Of a stretch of 64,000 nucleotides of DNA, positions 43,355 to 51,447 are shown piece by piece (the stretch's first letter is position 1; every line of letters starts with the position of its first letter). The stretch is from Enterococcus saccharolyticus subsp. saccharolyticus (GTDB lineage Bacteria > Bacillota > Bacilli > Lactobacillales > Enterococcaceae): positions 577,501 through 641,500 of the forward strand of contig NZ_CP118957.1 of NCBI RefSeq assembly GCF_029023825.1, written 5' to 3'. Below the pieces are notes generated by a model that was not told the origin of the DNA, did no database searches, and saw only the letters and a list, made by a program, of their open reading frames with translations. Made by a program: the position numbers and the translations under genes.

Positions 43355-43852
43355 TTATACTTTTTCTGCAAAGTGTAATTTACTATCAATATAATACATA
43401 ACTGGCGCTGAAATGGTCATGATGATGAATTCACTTAACGCAGTTGTACCGTAAGTTGGCCAAAATGGTAATTCCAATGTGATAGTTAACATTAAAGCAA
43501 TTAAAAACATACTTGCTGTAAAGAATAGAATGTTTAATACCATCCGTACTTTCACATCTTTAATGACATTTTGTAAAAAGGCCGTTAACGTTAGCGCCAA
43601 TAGCGTTTGTCCGCCACCAAAAATGACATCAAAAATACCAAAACCAAAAAATAAATTATAGACAAGAACACCGCCGAAGACGCCCCACATGAGTTTGCGA
43701 TTAAACACAACTAAATGGTTTAAGCTTTCAGATAAACGAAATTGGATCGCACCTGATGAAAAGGGTAAAATAAAACTTAAGACGACATATAACCCCATAA
43801 TGATGGCATTGACGATAATGAGATATAATTTGTTGTTCCGATGAGTTGACAT
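43355..43852 (-). CDS. queT: QueT family queuosine-precursor transporter
   Basis: This is a 165-residue integral membrane protein (about five helices) of the QueT/QrtA group, the substrate-binding component for a queuosine precursor used with the ECF energy-coupling module. Family stretches include VLSFILPFSSGAIQFRLSESLNHLVVFN and GGVLVYNLFFGFGIFDVIFGGGQTLLAL. A preQ1 riboswitch lies directly upstream, which confirms the substrate class. GGAAAAACA precedes the ATG. Confidence 0.93.
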   Translation of the reverse strand: MSTHRNNKLYLIIVNAIIMGLYVVLSFILPFSSGAIQFRLSESLNHLVVFNRKLMWGVFGGVLVYNLFFGFGIFDVIFGGGQTLLALTLTAFLQNVIKDVKVRMVLNILFFTASMFLIALMLTITLELPFWPTYGTTALSEFIIMTISAPVMYYIDSKLHFAEKV

Positions 43853-43863
43853 TGTTTTTCCTT

Positions 43864-43908
43864 CTTTCTCCGAGTTTTGATGACGCGGGATGGTTGATGA
43901 ACCGCGGT
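43864..43908 (-). promoter_or_regulatory. preQ1-I riboswitch upstream of queT
   Basis: On the minus strand the stem CGCGG/CCGCG encloses a loop beginning TTCATCAACCAT, and an A-rich tail (TCATCAAAACT) leads to CGGAG before the queT ribosome-binding site. This matches the preQ1 class I pseudoknot (GGTTC ... CCATCCC ... AAAACT-GGAG). Binding of preQ1 would sequester the Shine-Dalgarno region. A promoter TTGACT, 17 bp, TACAAT lies upstream at about 43933-43961. Confidence 0.82.
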
Positions 43909-43971
43909 CTGTAAAAAGAGCAACAGATTACATTGTAGAAGGCTTTAACAAGAAAGTCAATGAAAAACTAA

Positions 43972-44012
43972 AAGAGGCTGTGACCAGAGTGTGTTGTCAC
44001 AGCCTTTTTTGT
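43972..44012 (-). terminator. Terminator of the CBS/ACT protein gene
   Basis: GAGGCTGTGAC and GTCACAGCCTT form a stem followed by a T-run on the plus strand and an A/T tail on minus. It is a compact example of the GAGGC-GTGACA terminator type. Confidence 0.75.
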
Positions 44013-44013
44013 A

Positions 44014-44649
44014 TTAAGCATTTAAATCTTCAATTTCAACAACTTTAAATTGTTTGTTTTCTAATTGCGCAATAATTTTATCACGGAGTTCAAGACTTGT
44101 TCCTGAAGGTAATGTGATTAATGTACGACGAATAAATTCATCTTTGCCGACGTCTAACGTAATGCAACTAGCGATGTTGCTATACTTGGAAATGATTTTA
44201 GAAATCGCGGCAAGGTCTCCTTGTTTCCCAGTTGAAGCAATCGTTAAAACATAACTACCATCTTCAATACTCCACGATTGTGCAAGCATATTTAATAACG
44301 AACTGTGCGTTAAAATTCCATAAAATTGATTGTCGTAATCTAAGACGGCGATATAAGGTAATTCTTTAATAGTAAAGAATACGTGGAAGAATGAGTCCGT
44401 CACATGAATGAATTTTGTAGCATTTTTTAACAGATATGTCACAGGGAGCGTCATATCACCACCATTGGCTTTATGGCGATAAATATGCATTTTATAAATA
44501 TTTCCACGGAAAATTTTGCATGACTTATCTAAAATTGGTACACAGCGATAACCAGATTCTTCTAAGATTTCTAGAGCTTCAGCAAGTGTATTTGTTTCGT
44601 TGACTGTTGTTAAATCTTGCTTTTTATATACCATTGTTTTTAATAACAT
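44014..44649 (-). CDS. CBS domain protein with C-terminal ACT-like domain
   Basis: This is a 211-residue protein with two CBS repeats (about 8-130; NTLAEALEILEESGYRCVPILD, then FFTIKELPYIAVLDYDNQFYGILTHSSLLNML) and an ACT-like end (about 135-205, YVLTIASTGKQGDLAAISKIISKYSNI). Proteins with this layout in Listeria (CbpA) and lactobacilli bind cyclic di-AMP. The start has GGAGGA upstream. A regulatory role sensing a nucleotide is likely; the partner is unknown. Confidence 0.82.
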   Translation of the reverse strand: MLLKTMVYKKQDLTTVNETNTLAEALEILEESGYRCVPILDKSCKIFRGNIYKMHIYRHKANGGDMTLPVTYLLKNATKFIHVTDSFFHVFFTIKELPYIAVLDYDNQFYGILTHSSLLNMLAQSWSIEDGSYVLTIASTGKQGDLAAISKIISKYSNIASCITLDVGKDEFIRRTLITLPSGTSLELRDKIIAQLENKQFKVVEIEDLNA

Positions 44650-44794
44650 TTTTCTTCCTCCATTTACGATTTTTTGACAGTCTTATCATACCACAAATTA
44701 ACATAAAACTGGTCGGATAATTGACAGTATTTGAAAATCATGGTAACTTTACTAAATATGAAATCATTTTGAAAAATGAGCAGGAGGCAAAGAA

Positions 44795-44947
44795 ATGGCC
44801 GGAAAAAAAGCAGCGTTAGCTTGTTCTGTTTGTGGTTCTCGTAACTATTCGAAATCAGTCAGCGAAGGCAAAAAAGGCGAACGTTTAGAGATTAATAAAT
44901 TCTGTAAATATTGCAATCAATACACACTACATAGAGAAACAAAGTAA
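44795..44947 (+). CDS. rpmG: Ribosomal protein L33 (zinc-containing form)
   Basis: This is a 50-residue basic protein with two zinc knuckles, CSVCG (10-14) and CKYC (37-40). It is the first gene of the rpmG-secE-nusG block. AGGAGGC lies 8 nt upstream of the ATG. It is a component of the large ribosomal subunit. Confidence 0.92.
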   Translation: MAGKKAALACSVCGSRNYSKSVSEGKKGERLEINKFCKYCNQYTLHRETK

Positions 44948-44958
44948 GGGGGAGCATC

Positions 44959-45129
44959 ATGAATTTTTTACGTAGCGTCAAAGACGAAATGAAAAAAGTC
45001 ACATGGCCATCAGGAAAAAAATTACGCAAAGACGTAATCGTGGTTATTGAGACTTCATTGATTTTTGCTGTCTTATTTTATCTTATGGATACAGGCATCC
45101 AATCATTATTTAGTTGGATTATAAAATAG
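44959..45129 (+). CDS. secE: Preprotein translocase subunit SecE
   Basis: This is a 56-residue single-pass membrane protein. It has the amphipathic helix FLRSVKDEMKKVTWPSGKKL, carrying the conserved KKVTWP, and one membrane helix (about 29-52). It clamps SecY in the translocon. GGGGGAGC precedes the ATG and rpmG ends 11 nt upstream; nusG follows. Confidence 0.95.
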   Translation: MNFLRSVKDEMKKVTWPSGKKLRKDVIVVIETSLIFAVLFYLMDTGIQSLFSWIIK

Positions 45130-45322
45130 TTGTTTGACAATGTCAGACTAGCGAAATTAGCCTAAGGGTGTTATACTGTGTGATGAGTGAAAAACTTCGG
45201 GGATTATCTGAGGTTTTTTTATTATTCCGTGAAAACAAATGATTTGTTGAAGCAACATTCGGGTTGAATTCCACCCGATAACCAGAGGGATTCAATTTAT
45301 AAAAAGATAGGGAGCCAAAATA
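45130..45322 (+). promoter_or_regulatory. secE-nusG intergenic leader with attenuator-like hairpin
   Basis: This 193-nt interval holds TTGACA (45134-45139), a TATACT-like hexamer near 45173, a terminator-like hairpin (AAAACTTC with GAGGTTTT, then T-run, about 45188-45220) and a second stem CGGGT/ACCCG at about 45261-45278 before the nusG ribosome-binding site. It probably sets the level of nusG. Confidence 0.5.
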
Positions 45323-45868
45323 ATGGAGTCTTTTGAAAAAAGTTGGTACGTACTACACACATATTCAGGTTATGAAAATAGAGTAAAAGCAAATATCGAA
45401 TCTCGTGCACAAAGCATGGGAATGGGTGATTTTATTTTCCGTGTAGTGGTTCCAGAAGAAACAGAAGTAGAAGTGAAAAATGGAAAAGAAAAAGAAATCG
45501 TTCATAAAACTTTCCCAGGTTATGTATTAGTTGAAATGATGATGACGGATGAATCATGGTATGTTGTCCGTAACACACCAGGTGTAACTGGTTTCGTTGG
45601 CTCACATGGTGCCGGAAGCAAACCAGCCCCATTGTTACAAGAAGAAATCAATTCAATTTTACGTTCATTAGGTATGAGCACACGTTCTGTAGACTTAGAA
45701 GTACAAGTCGGCGACACAGTGAAAATTATTGAAGGTGCGTTTGCTGGTTTAGAAGGTCACGTGACCGAAGTAGACACTGAAAAAGAAAAATTAAAAGTAA
45801 ATATCAATATGTTTGGTCGCGAAACAAGTACAGAGTTAGACTTTGAACAAGTAGACAACATTGATTAA
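45323..45868 (+). CDS. nusG: Transcription elongation/antitermination factor NusG
   Basis: This is a 181-residue protein. It has the NGN domain (about 5-110; SWYVLHTYSGYENRVKANIE, VFPGYVLVEM-like TFPGYVLVEMMMTDESWYVVRNTPGVTGFVG) and the C-terminal KOW domain (about 128-181; GDTVKIIEGAFAGLEGHVTEVD). It binds RNA polymerase and affects pausing and termination. AGGGAGC precedes the ATG. A terminator (45875-45903) follows. Confidence 0.97.
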   Translation: MESFEKSWYVLHTYSGYENRVKANIESRAQSMGMGDFIFRVVVPEETEVEVKNGKEKEIVHKTFPGYVLVEMMMTDESWYVVRNTPGVTGFVGSHGAGSKPAPLLQEEINSILRSLGMSTRSVDLEVQVGDTVKIIEGAFAGLEGHVTEVDTEKEKLKVNINMFGRETSTELDFEQVDNID

Positions 45869-45874
45869 TTTGAA

Positions 45875-45903
45875 AGAGCAAAGTAATGTTTGCTCTTTTT
45901 TTC
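45875..45903 (+). terminator. Terminator of nusG
   Basis: AAGAGCAAA and TTTGCTCTT form a 9-bp stem around a 6-nt loop with T-run. Confidence 0.9.
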
Positions 45904-45953
45904 TTGCGTAAGTTTCGCTATGCTTAAATAAATTCTTTAGAAAGTTAGCTGGG

Positions 45954-46206
45954 TTTGTCCAACGGCTCAAGTCCTCATTGGTTGTGAACCTCAAGGAACG
46001 CCGCCACATTGTTGGCAATGGGTCGCAAATGGCAAGTCTTCTGTTGCACATAAAGGGTTACTATCGGCTGGAAAAGTGATTGCGACAACAGCCTATGATT
46101 TATTCACACAACCAGAATTAGTGGAACAAGCAAAACAAGAACACAAACAAACAGTCGGTAGCAAAGGGTGTCAATCCGCAATTCCAGCGGACGTATTGCC
46201 TCGTTA
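45954..46206 (+). pseudogene. M20-family amidohydrolase, C-terminal fragment
   Basis: About 83 codons remain of a peptidase M20/AbgB-type amidohydrolase: CEPQGTPPHCWQWVANGKSS, AHKGLLSAGKVIATTAYDLF and a Lys/Gln-rich helix, ending in IPADVLPR and TAA. There is no start codon or ribosome-binding site and the catalytic metal site is missing. The fragment starts about 50 nt after the nusG terminator. The family cleaves aminoacyl conjugates such as p-aminobenzoyl-glutamate. Confidence 0.78.
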
Positions 46207-46247
46207 ATTCACTTTGCGACCGAATTCAAGATAGATGAGGTGGAAAC

Positions 46248-46913
46248 ATGGAACAACTAAAATATCGCAGTGTCTTTGATATCATTGGACCGATTATGGT
46301 CGGTCCAAGTAGTTCACACACAGCAGGAGCAGCACGGATTGGTAAAGTGGTACGTAAGATTTTTGGTGAACAACCAGATACCGTAGATATTTATTTATAT
46401 GAATCATTTGCTAAAACGTATCGTGGACATGGAACGGATATTGCGCTAGTTGGTGGATTATTAGGGATGGAACCTGATGATCCTCAGTTAGCAGATTCAT
46501 TAAAAATCGCGCATGAAAATGGCATGGAAGTCTTATTTGTTCCGAAACAAGAAAAAGCGGAACACCCCAATATGGTTCAGTTGAAAATTACTAAAGGCGA
46601 CCGTAAATTAACCGTGACAGGTAAATCAATCGGTGGTGGGAACATTCAAATTTCCGAATTAAATGGGTTTAAGTTATCTCTTTCTTTAGGTGTACCAACA
46701 TTTATTATCGTTCATCAAGATGTTCCGGGAATGATTGCACAAGTCAGTCAATTATTGTCGGATGCCGCAGTAAATATCGGGACAATGACCGTGACTCGTG
46801 AATCAAAAGGTGAAAAAGCGATTATGATTATTGAAGTGGATGAGCGTAACGAAGCGATTTTAGAGCAGATTCGTGCCTTAGATTCGATTTATAGTGCCTC
46901 GTATTTTGGATAA
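46248..46913 (+). CDS. sdaAB: L-serine dehydratase, beta subunit
   Basis: This is a 221-residue subunit of the iron-sulphur L-serine dehydratase, which converts L-serine to pyruvate and ammonia. The start has the family block FDIIGPIMVGPSSSHTAGAARIG, and the C-terminal ACT domain (about 150-221) begins with TFIIVHQDVPGMIAQVSQLL. GAGGTGG precedes the ATG; the alpha subunit follows after 12 nt. Confidence 0.96.
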   Translation: MEQLKYRSVFDIIGPIMVGPSSSHTAGAARIGKVVRKIFGEQPDTVDIYLYESFAKTYRGHGTDIALVGGLLGMEPDDPQLADSLKIAHENGMEVLFVPKQEKAEHPNMVQLKITKGDRKLTVTGKSIGGGNIQISELNGFKLSLSLGVPTFIIVHQDVPGMIAQVSQLLSDAAVNIGTMTVTRESKGEKAIMIIEVDERNEAILEQIRALDSIYSASYFG

Positions 46914-46925
46914 AGGAGCAAGCAG

Positions 46926-47798
46926 ATGTTTTTTTCAATTGAAGAATTAGTACAACAAAGTCGTGAATATCCCTCTGTTGCTGAATTAATGATTGCGACA
47001 GAAATTGAGTTGACAGGACGCACACGTGAACAAATTATTGAATTAATGGAACGCAATTTGCAAGTCATGGAACGTTCAGTCGAAGAAGGCGTAGCAGGTG
47101 TGACATCTGTGACGGGATTAACAGGAGGCGATTCGCCTAAAATGAACGACTACATTGCAGCCGGCGATTTTCTAAGTGGTGAAACAATTTTAACGGCTGT
47201 TCGTAATGCGATTGCTGTCAATGAAGTGAATGCGAAAATGGGGTTGATTTGTGCCACACCAACAGCAGGGAGTGCTGGCGTGGTCCCCGGTGTTTTGATG
47301 GCGTGTCGTGAACGATTGGCGTTGTCGCGCGCCCAACAATTAGATTTCTTATTCACTGCGGGAGCATTTGGTTTAGTAATGGCAAACAATGCGTCAATTT
47401 CTGGGGCTGAGGGTGGTTGCCAAGCAGAAGTCGGATCTGCTAGTGCGATGGCCTCTGCTGCATTAGCCGCAGCAAAAGGCGGCAATGCCCATCAATCAGC
47501 TCAAGCAGTAGCGATTACGTTAAAAAATATGATGGGACTCATTTGTGACCCAGTAGCGGGTTTAGTGGAAGTTCCTTGTGTAAAACGTAATGCTCTGGGG
47601 TCTTCACAAGCATTTATTTCAGCAGATATGGCGTTAGCCGGTATTGAAAGTGTGATTCCACCCGATGAAGTAGTGGAAGCAATGTATCAAGTAGGCCGTC
47701 AAATGCCCGCTACTTTCCGAGAAACAGCAGAAGGTGGTCTAGCAGTAACACCAACAGCACAACGACTAACGAAAGAGATTTTAGCTAAACAATCTTAA
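46926..47798 (+). CDS. sdaAA: L-serine dehydratase, alpha subunit
   Basis: This is a 290-residue subunit that carries the catalytic 4Fe-4S cluster. Cysteines in LICATPTAGSAG, GAEGGCQAEVGSASAM and LICDPVAGLVEVPCVKRNA match the family ligands. AAAGGAGCAAGC precedes the ATG. It forms an operon with sdaAB and has no clear terminator of its own; a CodY box and another promoter start right after it. Confidence 0.96.
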   Translation: MFFSIEELVQQSREYPSVAELMIATEIELTGRTREQIIELMERNLQVMERSVEEGVAGVTSVTGLTGGDSPKMNDYIAAGDFLSGETILTAVRNAIAVNEVNAKMGLICATPTAGSAGVVPGVLMACRERLALSRAQQLDFLFTAGAFGLVMANNASISGAEGGCQAEVGSASAMASAALAAAKGGNAHQSAQAVAITLKNMMGLICDPVAGLVEVPCVKRNALGSSQAFISADMALAGIESVIPPDEVVEAMYQVGRQMPATFRETAEGGLAVTPTAQRLTKEILAKQS

Positions 47799-47843
47799 CT
47801 GTGAGAAAATTTCTCGTTCGTCGTAGTTATGAATAACTATGAT

Positions 47844-47858
47844 AATTTTCTGAAAATT
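47844..47858. promoter_or_regulatory. codY box: CodY box, perfect match
   Basis: AATTTTCTGAAAATT equals the CodY consensus AATTTTCWGAAAATT at all 15 positions. It ends 2 nt before a -35 hexamer (TTGTTT 47861-47866; TACAAT 47883-47888, 16-bp spacer). The promoter has no gene after it, only a short stretch and a terminator. Confidence 0.8.
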
Positions 47859-47894
47859 AGTTGTTTTAGTTTTCAAGTATGATACAATAAATCT

Positions 47895-48003
47895 CATCGA
47901 ATACTAAAAAATAACCACACTGACTTCACAAAAACCAGCAAGTCTAGTGCGTAAGCATGAACAAACACAAGAGGCAAGATTCCGTTTGAGAATCTTGCCT
48001 CTT
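47895..48003 (+). ncRNA. Candidate CodY-controlled small RNA between sdaAA and rbsK
   Basis: Downstream of the CodY box and promoter, about 75 nt without a credible reading frame end in a perfect 14-bp hairpin (AAGAGGCAAGATTC with GAATCTTGCCTCTT, 47969-48003). The hairpin can also end rbsK-side transcription. The expected transcript is about 105-110 nt. Alternatively this is what is left of a lost CodY-regulated gene. Confidence 0.5.
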
Positions 48004-48897
48004 TTACATATACGAATGAATTGCTTCACGTGTAGGCATGCCACTTTGAGCACCTAGTTGTTGGACGGAAAGTGATGCACCGATTGTGGCAAATCGAACG
48101 GCATCAGCAAATGATTTTTGTTCAGCTAATTCTGCTGCCAATAACCCATTAAATGTATCTCCAGCACCAGTTGTGTCGACAACTGTGACAGCTAAGGCAG
48201 GGATTGTCGTGACACTATTGTTTTCAACGAAAGAAGTTCCTTGTTTGCCACGTGTGACCAATAAACGAGTGGCATGTTGCTTACTCCAAGCAAGCATCGC
48301 TGCTTCTAACGCTTCATCAGAAGTGAATTCTTTTCCAATCATTTGCGCAAACTCTGTTTCATTGGGGGTGATGATGTCGATATCAGGTAATAATTCCAAA
48401 CAATCTACATGAAAAGGCGCTGGATTCAAAATCGTTGTTAATCCGGATTGTTTAGCTAATTTTAAGCCAGTCGCTACAGTTGCCAATGGAATTTCTAGTT
48501 GTGTTAAAAAAGTATCAGTCGCTTGCCACTGTTGCACAAGTGTCTCATCGATTGTGCACGTTGCATTGGCACCAGGTAAAACGACGATAGCATTGTCTTG
48601 CGGTAACTTGAAAATTGCCGCTATTCCTGTGGCGTGATTGTTCTCTTTTGTGACTTGCAACGTGAGCGATTCTTGATTTAAAGTTGTTAAGATTTTATCC
48701 GCAAAGGCATCGTTTCCGACTGTCCCAATTAAAGTGGTCGCATCATTGACTCGTGAAGCTGCGACTGCTTGATTGGCACCTTTCCCCCCAATAAAATAAT
48801 CGACGTCTTCACCTAATAAGGTTTGACCGATGATCGGTAATTGATTTGTCTTCATGACAATATCCATATTTAGACTACCTAAAACAATAACAGACAT
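48004..48897 (-). CDS. rbsK: Ribokinase (PfkB family)
   Basis: This is a 297-residue PfkB-family kinase. It has the N-terminal motif VLGSLNMDIVM, GGKGANQAVAASR, the anion-hole/catalytic region TVVDTTGAGDTFNGLLAAEL with the base Asp and the adenine-binding ITPNETEF stretch. It phosphorylates ribose at O5. AGGAGCAAAG precedes the ATG; no ribose transporter or repressor is adjacent. The lipoprotein hydrolase lies 18 nt upstream in the same direction, so they may be co-transcribed. Confidence 0.93.
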   Translation of the reverse strand: MSVIVLGSLNMDIVMKTNQLPIIGQTLLGEDVDYFIGGKGANQAVAASRVNDATTLIGTVGNDAFADKILTTLNQESLTLQVTKENNHATGIAAIFKLPQDNAIVVLPGANATCTIDETLVQQWQATDTFLTQLEIPLATVATGLKLAKQSGLTTILNPAPFHVDCLELLPDIDIITPNETEFAQMIGKEFTSDEALEAAMLAWSKQHATRLLVTRGKQGTSFVENNSVTTIPALAVTVVDTTGAGDTFNGLLAAELAEQKSFADAVRFATIGASLSVQQLGAQSGMPTREAIHSYM

Positions 48898-48915
48898 CTT
48901 TGCTCCTCCTTCACA

Positions 48916-49767
48916 TTATTCGTTCCATAAAAAGGTTTGTAATAGTTGATCAACTTCGGTATTTTCATGTAGTTGACTGTGCTGTGCATTTGTAGAAATA
49001 ATTGTATACGAAATCGGTAAGTGATGTTCTTTTAACAAAGCGTACACTGACAAAGCACTACTTAAAGGAACCGTACCATCGCTTAAATCCATTTCACTTA
49101 GTTGTCCAGCAATCAATTGGACAGCAAAGGTAGGCATTGTTGGCATCATCGCTTGATAATCTTGATACCTTGCAGAATATTTTGTGGGTCCATTCCTTAA
49201 TAAATCATCTAATGTTTGACTAGTAGCAACAAAATCATTGAAGGGTGCACCGATAGCCGAAAATTTTTCTACCTGTGGCAAAGTCGCATCTTCTCCATAA
49301 GTTCCTAGATACCGTAGACTGCTGACACCGCCCATTGAATGGCCTACTAAATTGACTTTTTCAACGCCAAATGTTTCCTTTAGGTAAGCCAGTGCTGCGC
49401 GCAGCCATTCTGCTTGGTTCCATTCATGACTTTCATTGTCTTGAAATAAAACTTGAATCATTGGATTGGTTGCTTCACCAGTTAATTCGCCTTCTGCTTG
49501 AATTTCGCCATCACTGGTGATGGTTAGCGTCATTTCTTTGGTAGCAACGTTATTTTCTTCCATTCGTTTTATTAAATGCCCAAAAGAGGAAGGTCCACCA
49601 GCATACCCATGGATGAATAAAGTAGGCGTGGTCGTTTTTTGGTCAACGACATCACTCGTTGTGGTAGTTGGTTCTTCATTTAAAAGGATGGCAGAAGTTG
49701 ACGTAGGGGCTTTTTGGCTACAAGCTGTCAATATAAATAAACTTAGGATAAAAAATAATCGCTTCAT
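48916..49767 (-). CDS. Alpha/beta hydrolase lipoprotein (DUF915-like)
   Basis: This is a 283-residue exported hydrolase. The lipoprotein signal LFILTACS gives a modified Cys near residue 16. The mature part has an oxyanion-region FIHGYAGGPSSFG, the nucleophile elbow NLVGHSMGGVSS, an acidic residue in LSDGTVPLSSA and a His in NAQHSQLHE. DUF915 members resemble lipases and esterases of unknown substrate. AGAGGTTCT precedes the ATG. Confidence 0.85.
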   Translation of the reverse strand: MKRLFFILSLFILTACSQKAPTSTSAILLNEEPTTTTSDVVDQKTTTPTLFIHGYAGGPSSFGHLIKRMEENNVATKEMTLTITSDGEIQAEGELTGEATNPMIQVLFQDNESHEWNQAEWLRAALAYLKETFGVEKVNLVGHSMGGVSSLRYLGTYGEDATLPQVEKFSAIGAPFNDFVATSQTLDDLLRNGPTKYSARYQDYQAMMPTMPTFAVQLIAGQLSEMDLSDGTVPLSSALSVYALLKEHHLPISYTIISTNAQHSQLHENTEVDQLLQTFLWNE

Positions 49768-49859
49768 ATTATAGAACCTCTTTTTTTACATTTAGTATAT
49801 GCTTGAAGAAATAAAAAAGAAAGTCTTACTGAAAAAATGAAAAAAGTGCATCAAAACTC

Positions 49860-49887
49860 TTGCTATTTTTTTTCATTTTGCTATAAT
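49860..49887 (+). promoter_or_regulatory. rplK-rplA promoter
   Basis: TTGCTA (49860-49865), 16-bp spacer, TATAAT (49882-49887). The leader from here to rplK is about 100 nt and contains the L1-type element. Confidence 0.75.
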
Positions 49888-49932
49888 GTTCAAGTGTGCA
49901 TCGGAACACATCGTTTTGCGTGCACTGAAACA

Positions 49933-49970
49933 AGTGGGAGGAGAAATTTTGATCTCCAATTAACCACATC
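49933..49970 (+). promoter_or_regulatory. L1-type leader element upstream of rplK
   Basis: GTGGGAGGAGA ... TCTCC ... ACCACATC forms a stem with a GTGGG/CCAC closing pairing. The same block recurs before rplA (50480-50510). It resembles the mRNA site at which ribosomal protein L1 binds to repress its own operon. Confidence 0.6.
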
Positions 49971-49993
49971 ACGGACTCAAGGAGGTATGTCTC

Positions 49994-50416
49994 GTGGCAA
50001 AAAAAGTAGAAAAACTAGTTAAATTGCAAATTCCTGCAGGTAAAGCAACACCAGCACCACCAGTAGGTCCTGCATTAGGTCAAGCAGGTGTGAACATCAT
50101 GGGATTCACAAAAGAATTCAACGCTCGCACAGCAGATCAAGCAGGTTTAATTATTCCGGTTGTTATTTCTGTATACGAAGACCGTTCATTCACATTCGTT
50201 ACAAAAACACCGCCAGCAGCAGTATTATTGAAAAAAGCTGCAAAAATTGATAAAGGTTCAGGTGAACCAAACAAAAATAAAGTTGCTAAAGTTACTAGCG
50301 ATCAAGTAAAAGAAATCGCTGAGTTGAAAATGGAAGACCTAAACGCAGCTAGCGTTGAAGCAGCTATGCGCATGGTCGAAGGAACTGCACGAAGCATGGG
50401 AATCACTGTAGAATAA
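49994..50416 (+). CDS. rplK: Ribosomal protein L11
   Basis: This is a 140-residue protein of the ribosomal GTPase centre. It has the N-terminal [27 protein letters not shown] proline-switch region and the RNA-binding C-terminal domain with [33 protein letters not shown]. The GTG at 49994 follows AAGGAGG; an ATG seven bases earlier is out of frame. It is the first gene of rplK-rplA. Confidence 0.98.
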   Translation: MAKKVEKLVKLQIPAGKATPAPPVGPALGQAGVNIMGFTKEFNARTADQAGLIIPVVISVYEDRSFTFVTKTPPAAVLLKKAAKIDKGSGEPNKNKVAKVTSDQVKEIAELKMEDLNAASVEAAMRMVEGTARSMGITVE

Positions 50417-50479
50417 TTTTTACATTGAAACCTAAGGAAGTAGCTTCTCAGTTGGCTCTGTATTGAAAGATATAGAACA

Positions 50480-50510
50480 CGTGGGAGGTTCTACCGTTAT
50501 AACCACATCA
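50480..50510 (+). promoter_or_regulatory. Second L1-type element, upstream of rplA
   Basis: GTGGGAGG and ACCACATCA with a short stem between repeat the element found before rplK, just before the rplA ribosome-binding site AAGGAGG. Confidence 0.55.
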
Positions 50511-50525
50511 AGGAGGAAACACAAA

Positions 50526-51215
50526 ATGGCTAAAAAAAGCAAAAAAATGCAAGAAGCATTAAAAAAAGTTGATGCAACAAAAGCTTATTCAGTTGAAGAA
50601 GCAGTAGCATTAGCAAAAGACACAAATATTGCAAAATTCGACGCAACTGTTGAAGTTGCTTACCGTCTAAATGTAGACCCTAAAAAAGCGGATCAACAAA
50701 TCCGTGGCGCGGTGGTTCTACCAAACGGAACTGGTAAAACTCAAAAAGTTTTAGTATTCGCTAAAGGTGAAAAAGCTAAAGAAGCAGAAGCTGCTGGAGC
50801 TGATTACGTAGGCGAAGCTGACTTAGCTCAAAAAATTCAAGGTGGCTGGTTCGACTTTGACGTTGTAGTAGCAACACCTGATATGATGGCTGAAGTTGGT
50901 AAATTAGGACGCGTATTAGGCCCTAAAGGTTTAATGCCTAACCCTAAAACTGGTACTGTTACAATGGACGTTACTAAAGCAATTAACGAAGTAAAAGCTG
51001 GTAAAGTAACTTACCGTGTAGACCGTAACGGAAACATTCATGTTCCAATCGGTAAAGTATCATTCGACAACGAAAAACTTGTTGAAAACTTTAAAACTAT
51101 CCATGATGTATTAGTGAAAGCTAAACCATCAGCAGCTAAAGGAACTTACATGAAAAACATCACAGTGACAACTACATTCGGTCCTGGTGTACATGTAGAT
51201 TCAGCTTCTTTCTAA
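50526..51215 (+). CDS. rplA: Ribosomal protein L1
   Basis: This is a 229-residue L1-stalk protein. It has the conserved RNA-contact blocks [24 protein letters not shown] and [19 protein letters not shown], and the C-terminal [22 protein letters not shown] 50526 follows AAGGAGG and gives the usual 229 residues; earlier in-frame codons from 50463 lie in the leader. It probably also represses its operon through the leader elements. Confidence 0.98.
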   Translation: MAKKSKKMQEALKKVDATKAYSVEEAVALAKDTNIAKFDATVEVAYRLNVDPKKADQQIRGAVVLPNGTGKTQKVLVFAKGEKAKEAEAAGADYVGEADLAQKIQGGWFDFDVVVATPDMMAEVGKLGRVLGPKGLMPNPKTGTVTMDVTKAINEVKAGKVTYRVDRNGNIHVPIGKVSFDNEKLVENFKTIHDVLVKAKPSAAKGTYMKNITVTTTFGPGVHVDSASF

Positions 51216-51235
51216 AAAAATTAGAAAATAAATAA

Positions 51236-51285
51236 AAATAGTTGACTCAAACACCTTTCTTATGGTAAGGTGTTTGAGGTTAATA
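51236..51285 (+). terminator. Hairpin after rplA
   Basis: CTCAAACACCTT and AAGGTGTTTGAG form a perfect 12-bp stem around a 9-nt loop, but the T-run is short. It separates rplA from the L10 leader. Confidence 0.6.
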
Positions 51286-51289
51286 ATTA

Positions 51290-51445
51290 ACTGTACCGAA
51301 GACAGTAGGTGACTTTTGTCATAATTCCTACCGAGGACTTTATTGAGAAACTTCAATTGTCCCTCTATGTCTACGGTGGCATAGAGTTTTTTATTGTCTA
51401 TTGAGAAGAAAAACTCTTCCATCAAAACCAGGAGGTGAATTTAAA
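51290..51445 (+). promoter_or_regulatory. L10 leader of rplJ-rplL
   Basis: The sequence CCGAAGACAGTAGGTGA ... AATTCCTACCGAGGAC is the characteristic L10 leader fold bound by the L10-L12 complex. It is followed by an attenuator hairpin CTCTATG/CATAGAG with a T-run at 51363-51392 and then the rplJ ribosome-binding site. It provides feedback control of rplJ and rplL. Confidence 0.9.
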
Positions 51446-51447
51446 TA

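Noticed and set aside
45836-46051. 71-codon minus-strand frame near nusG
   Set aside because: It reads through the nusG terminator and antisense to the amidohydrolase fragment.
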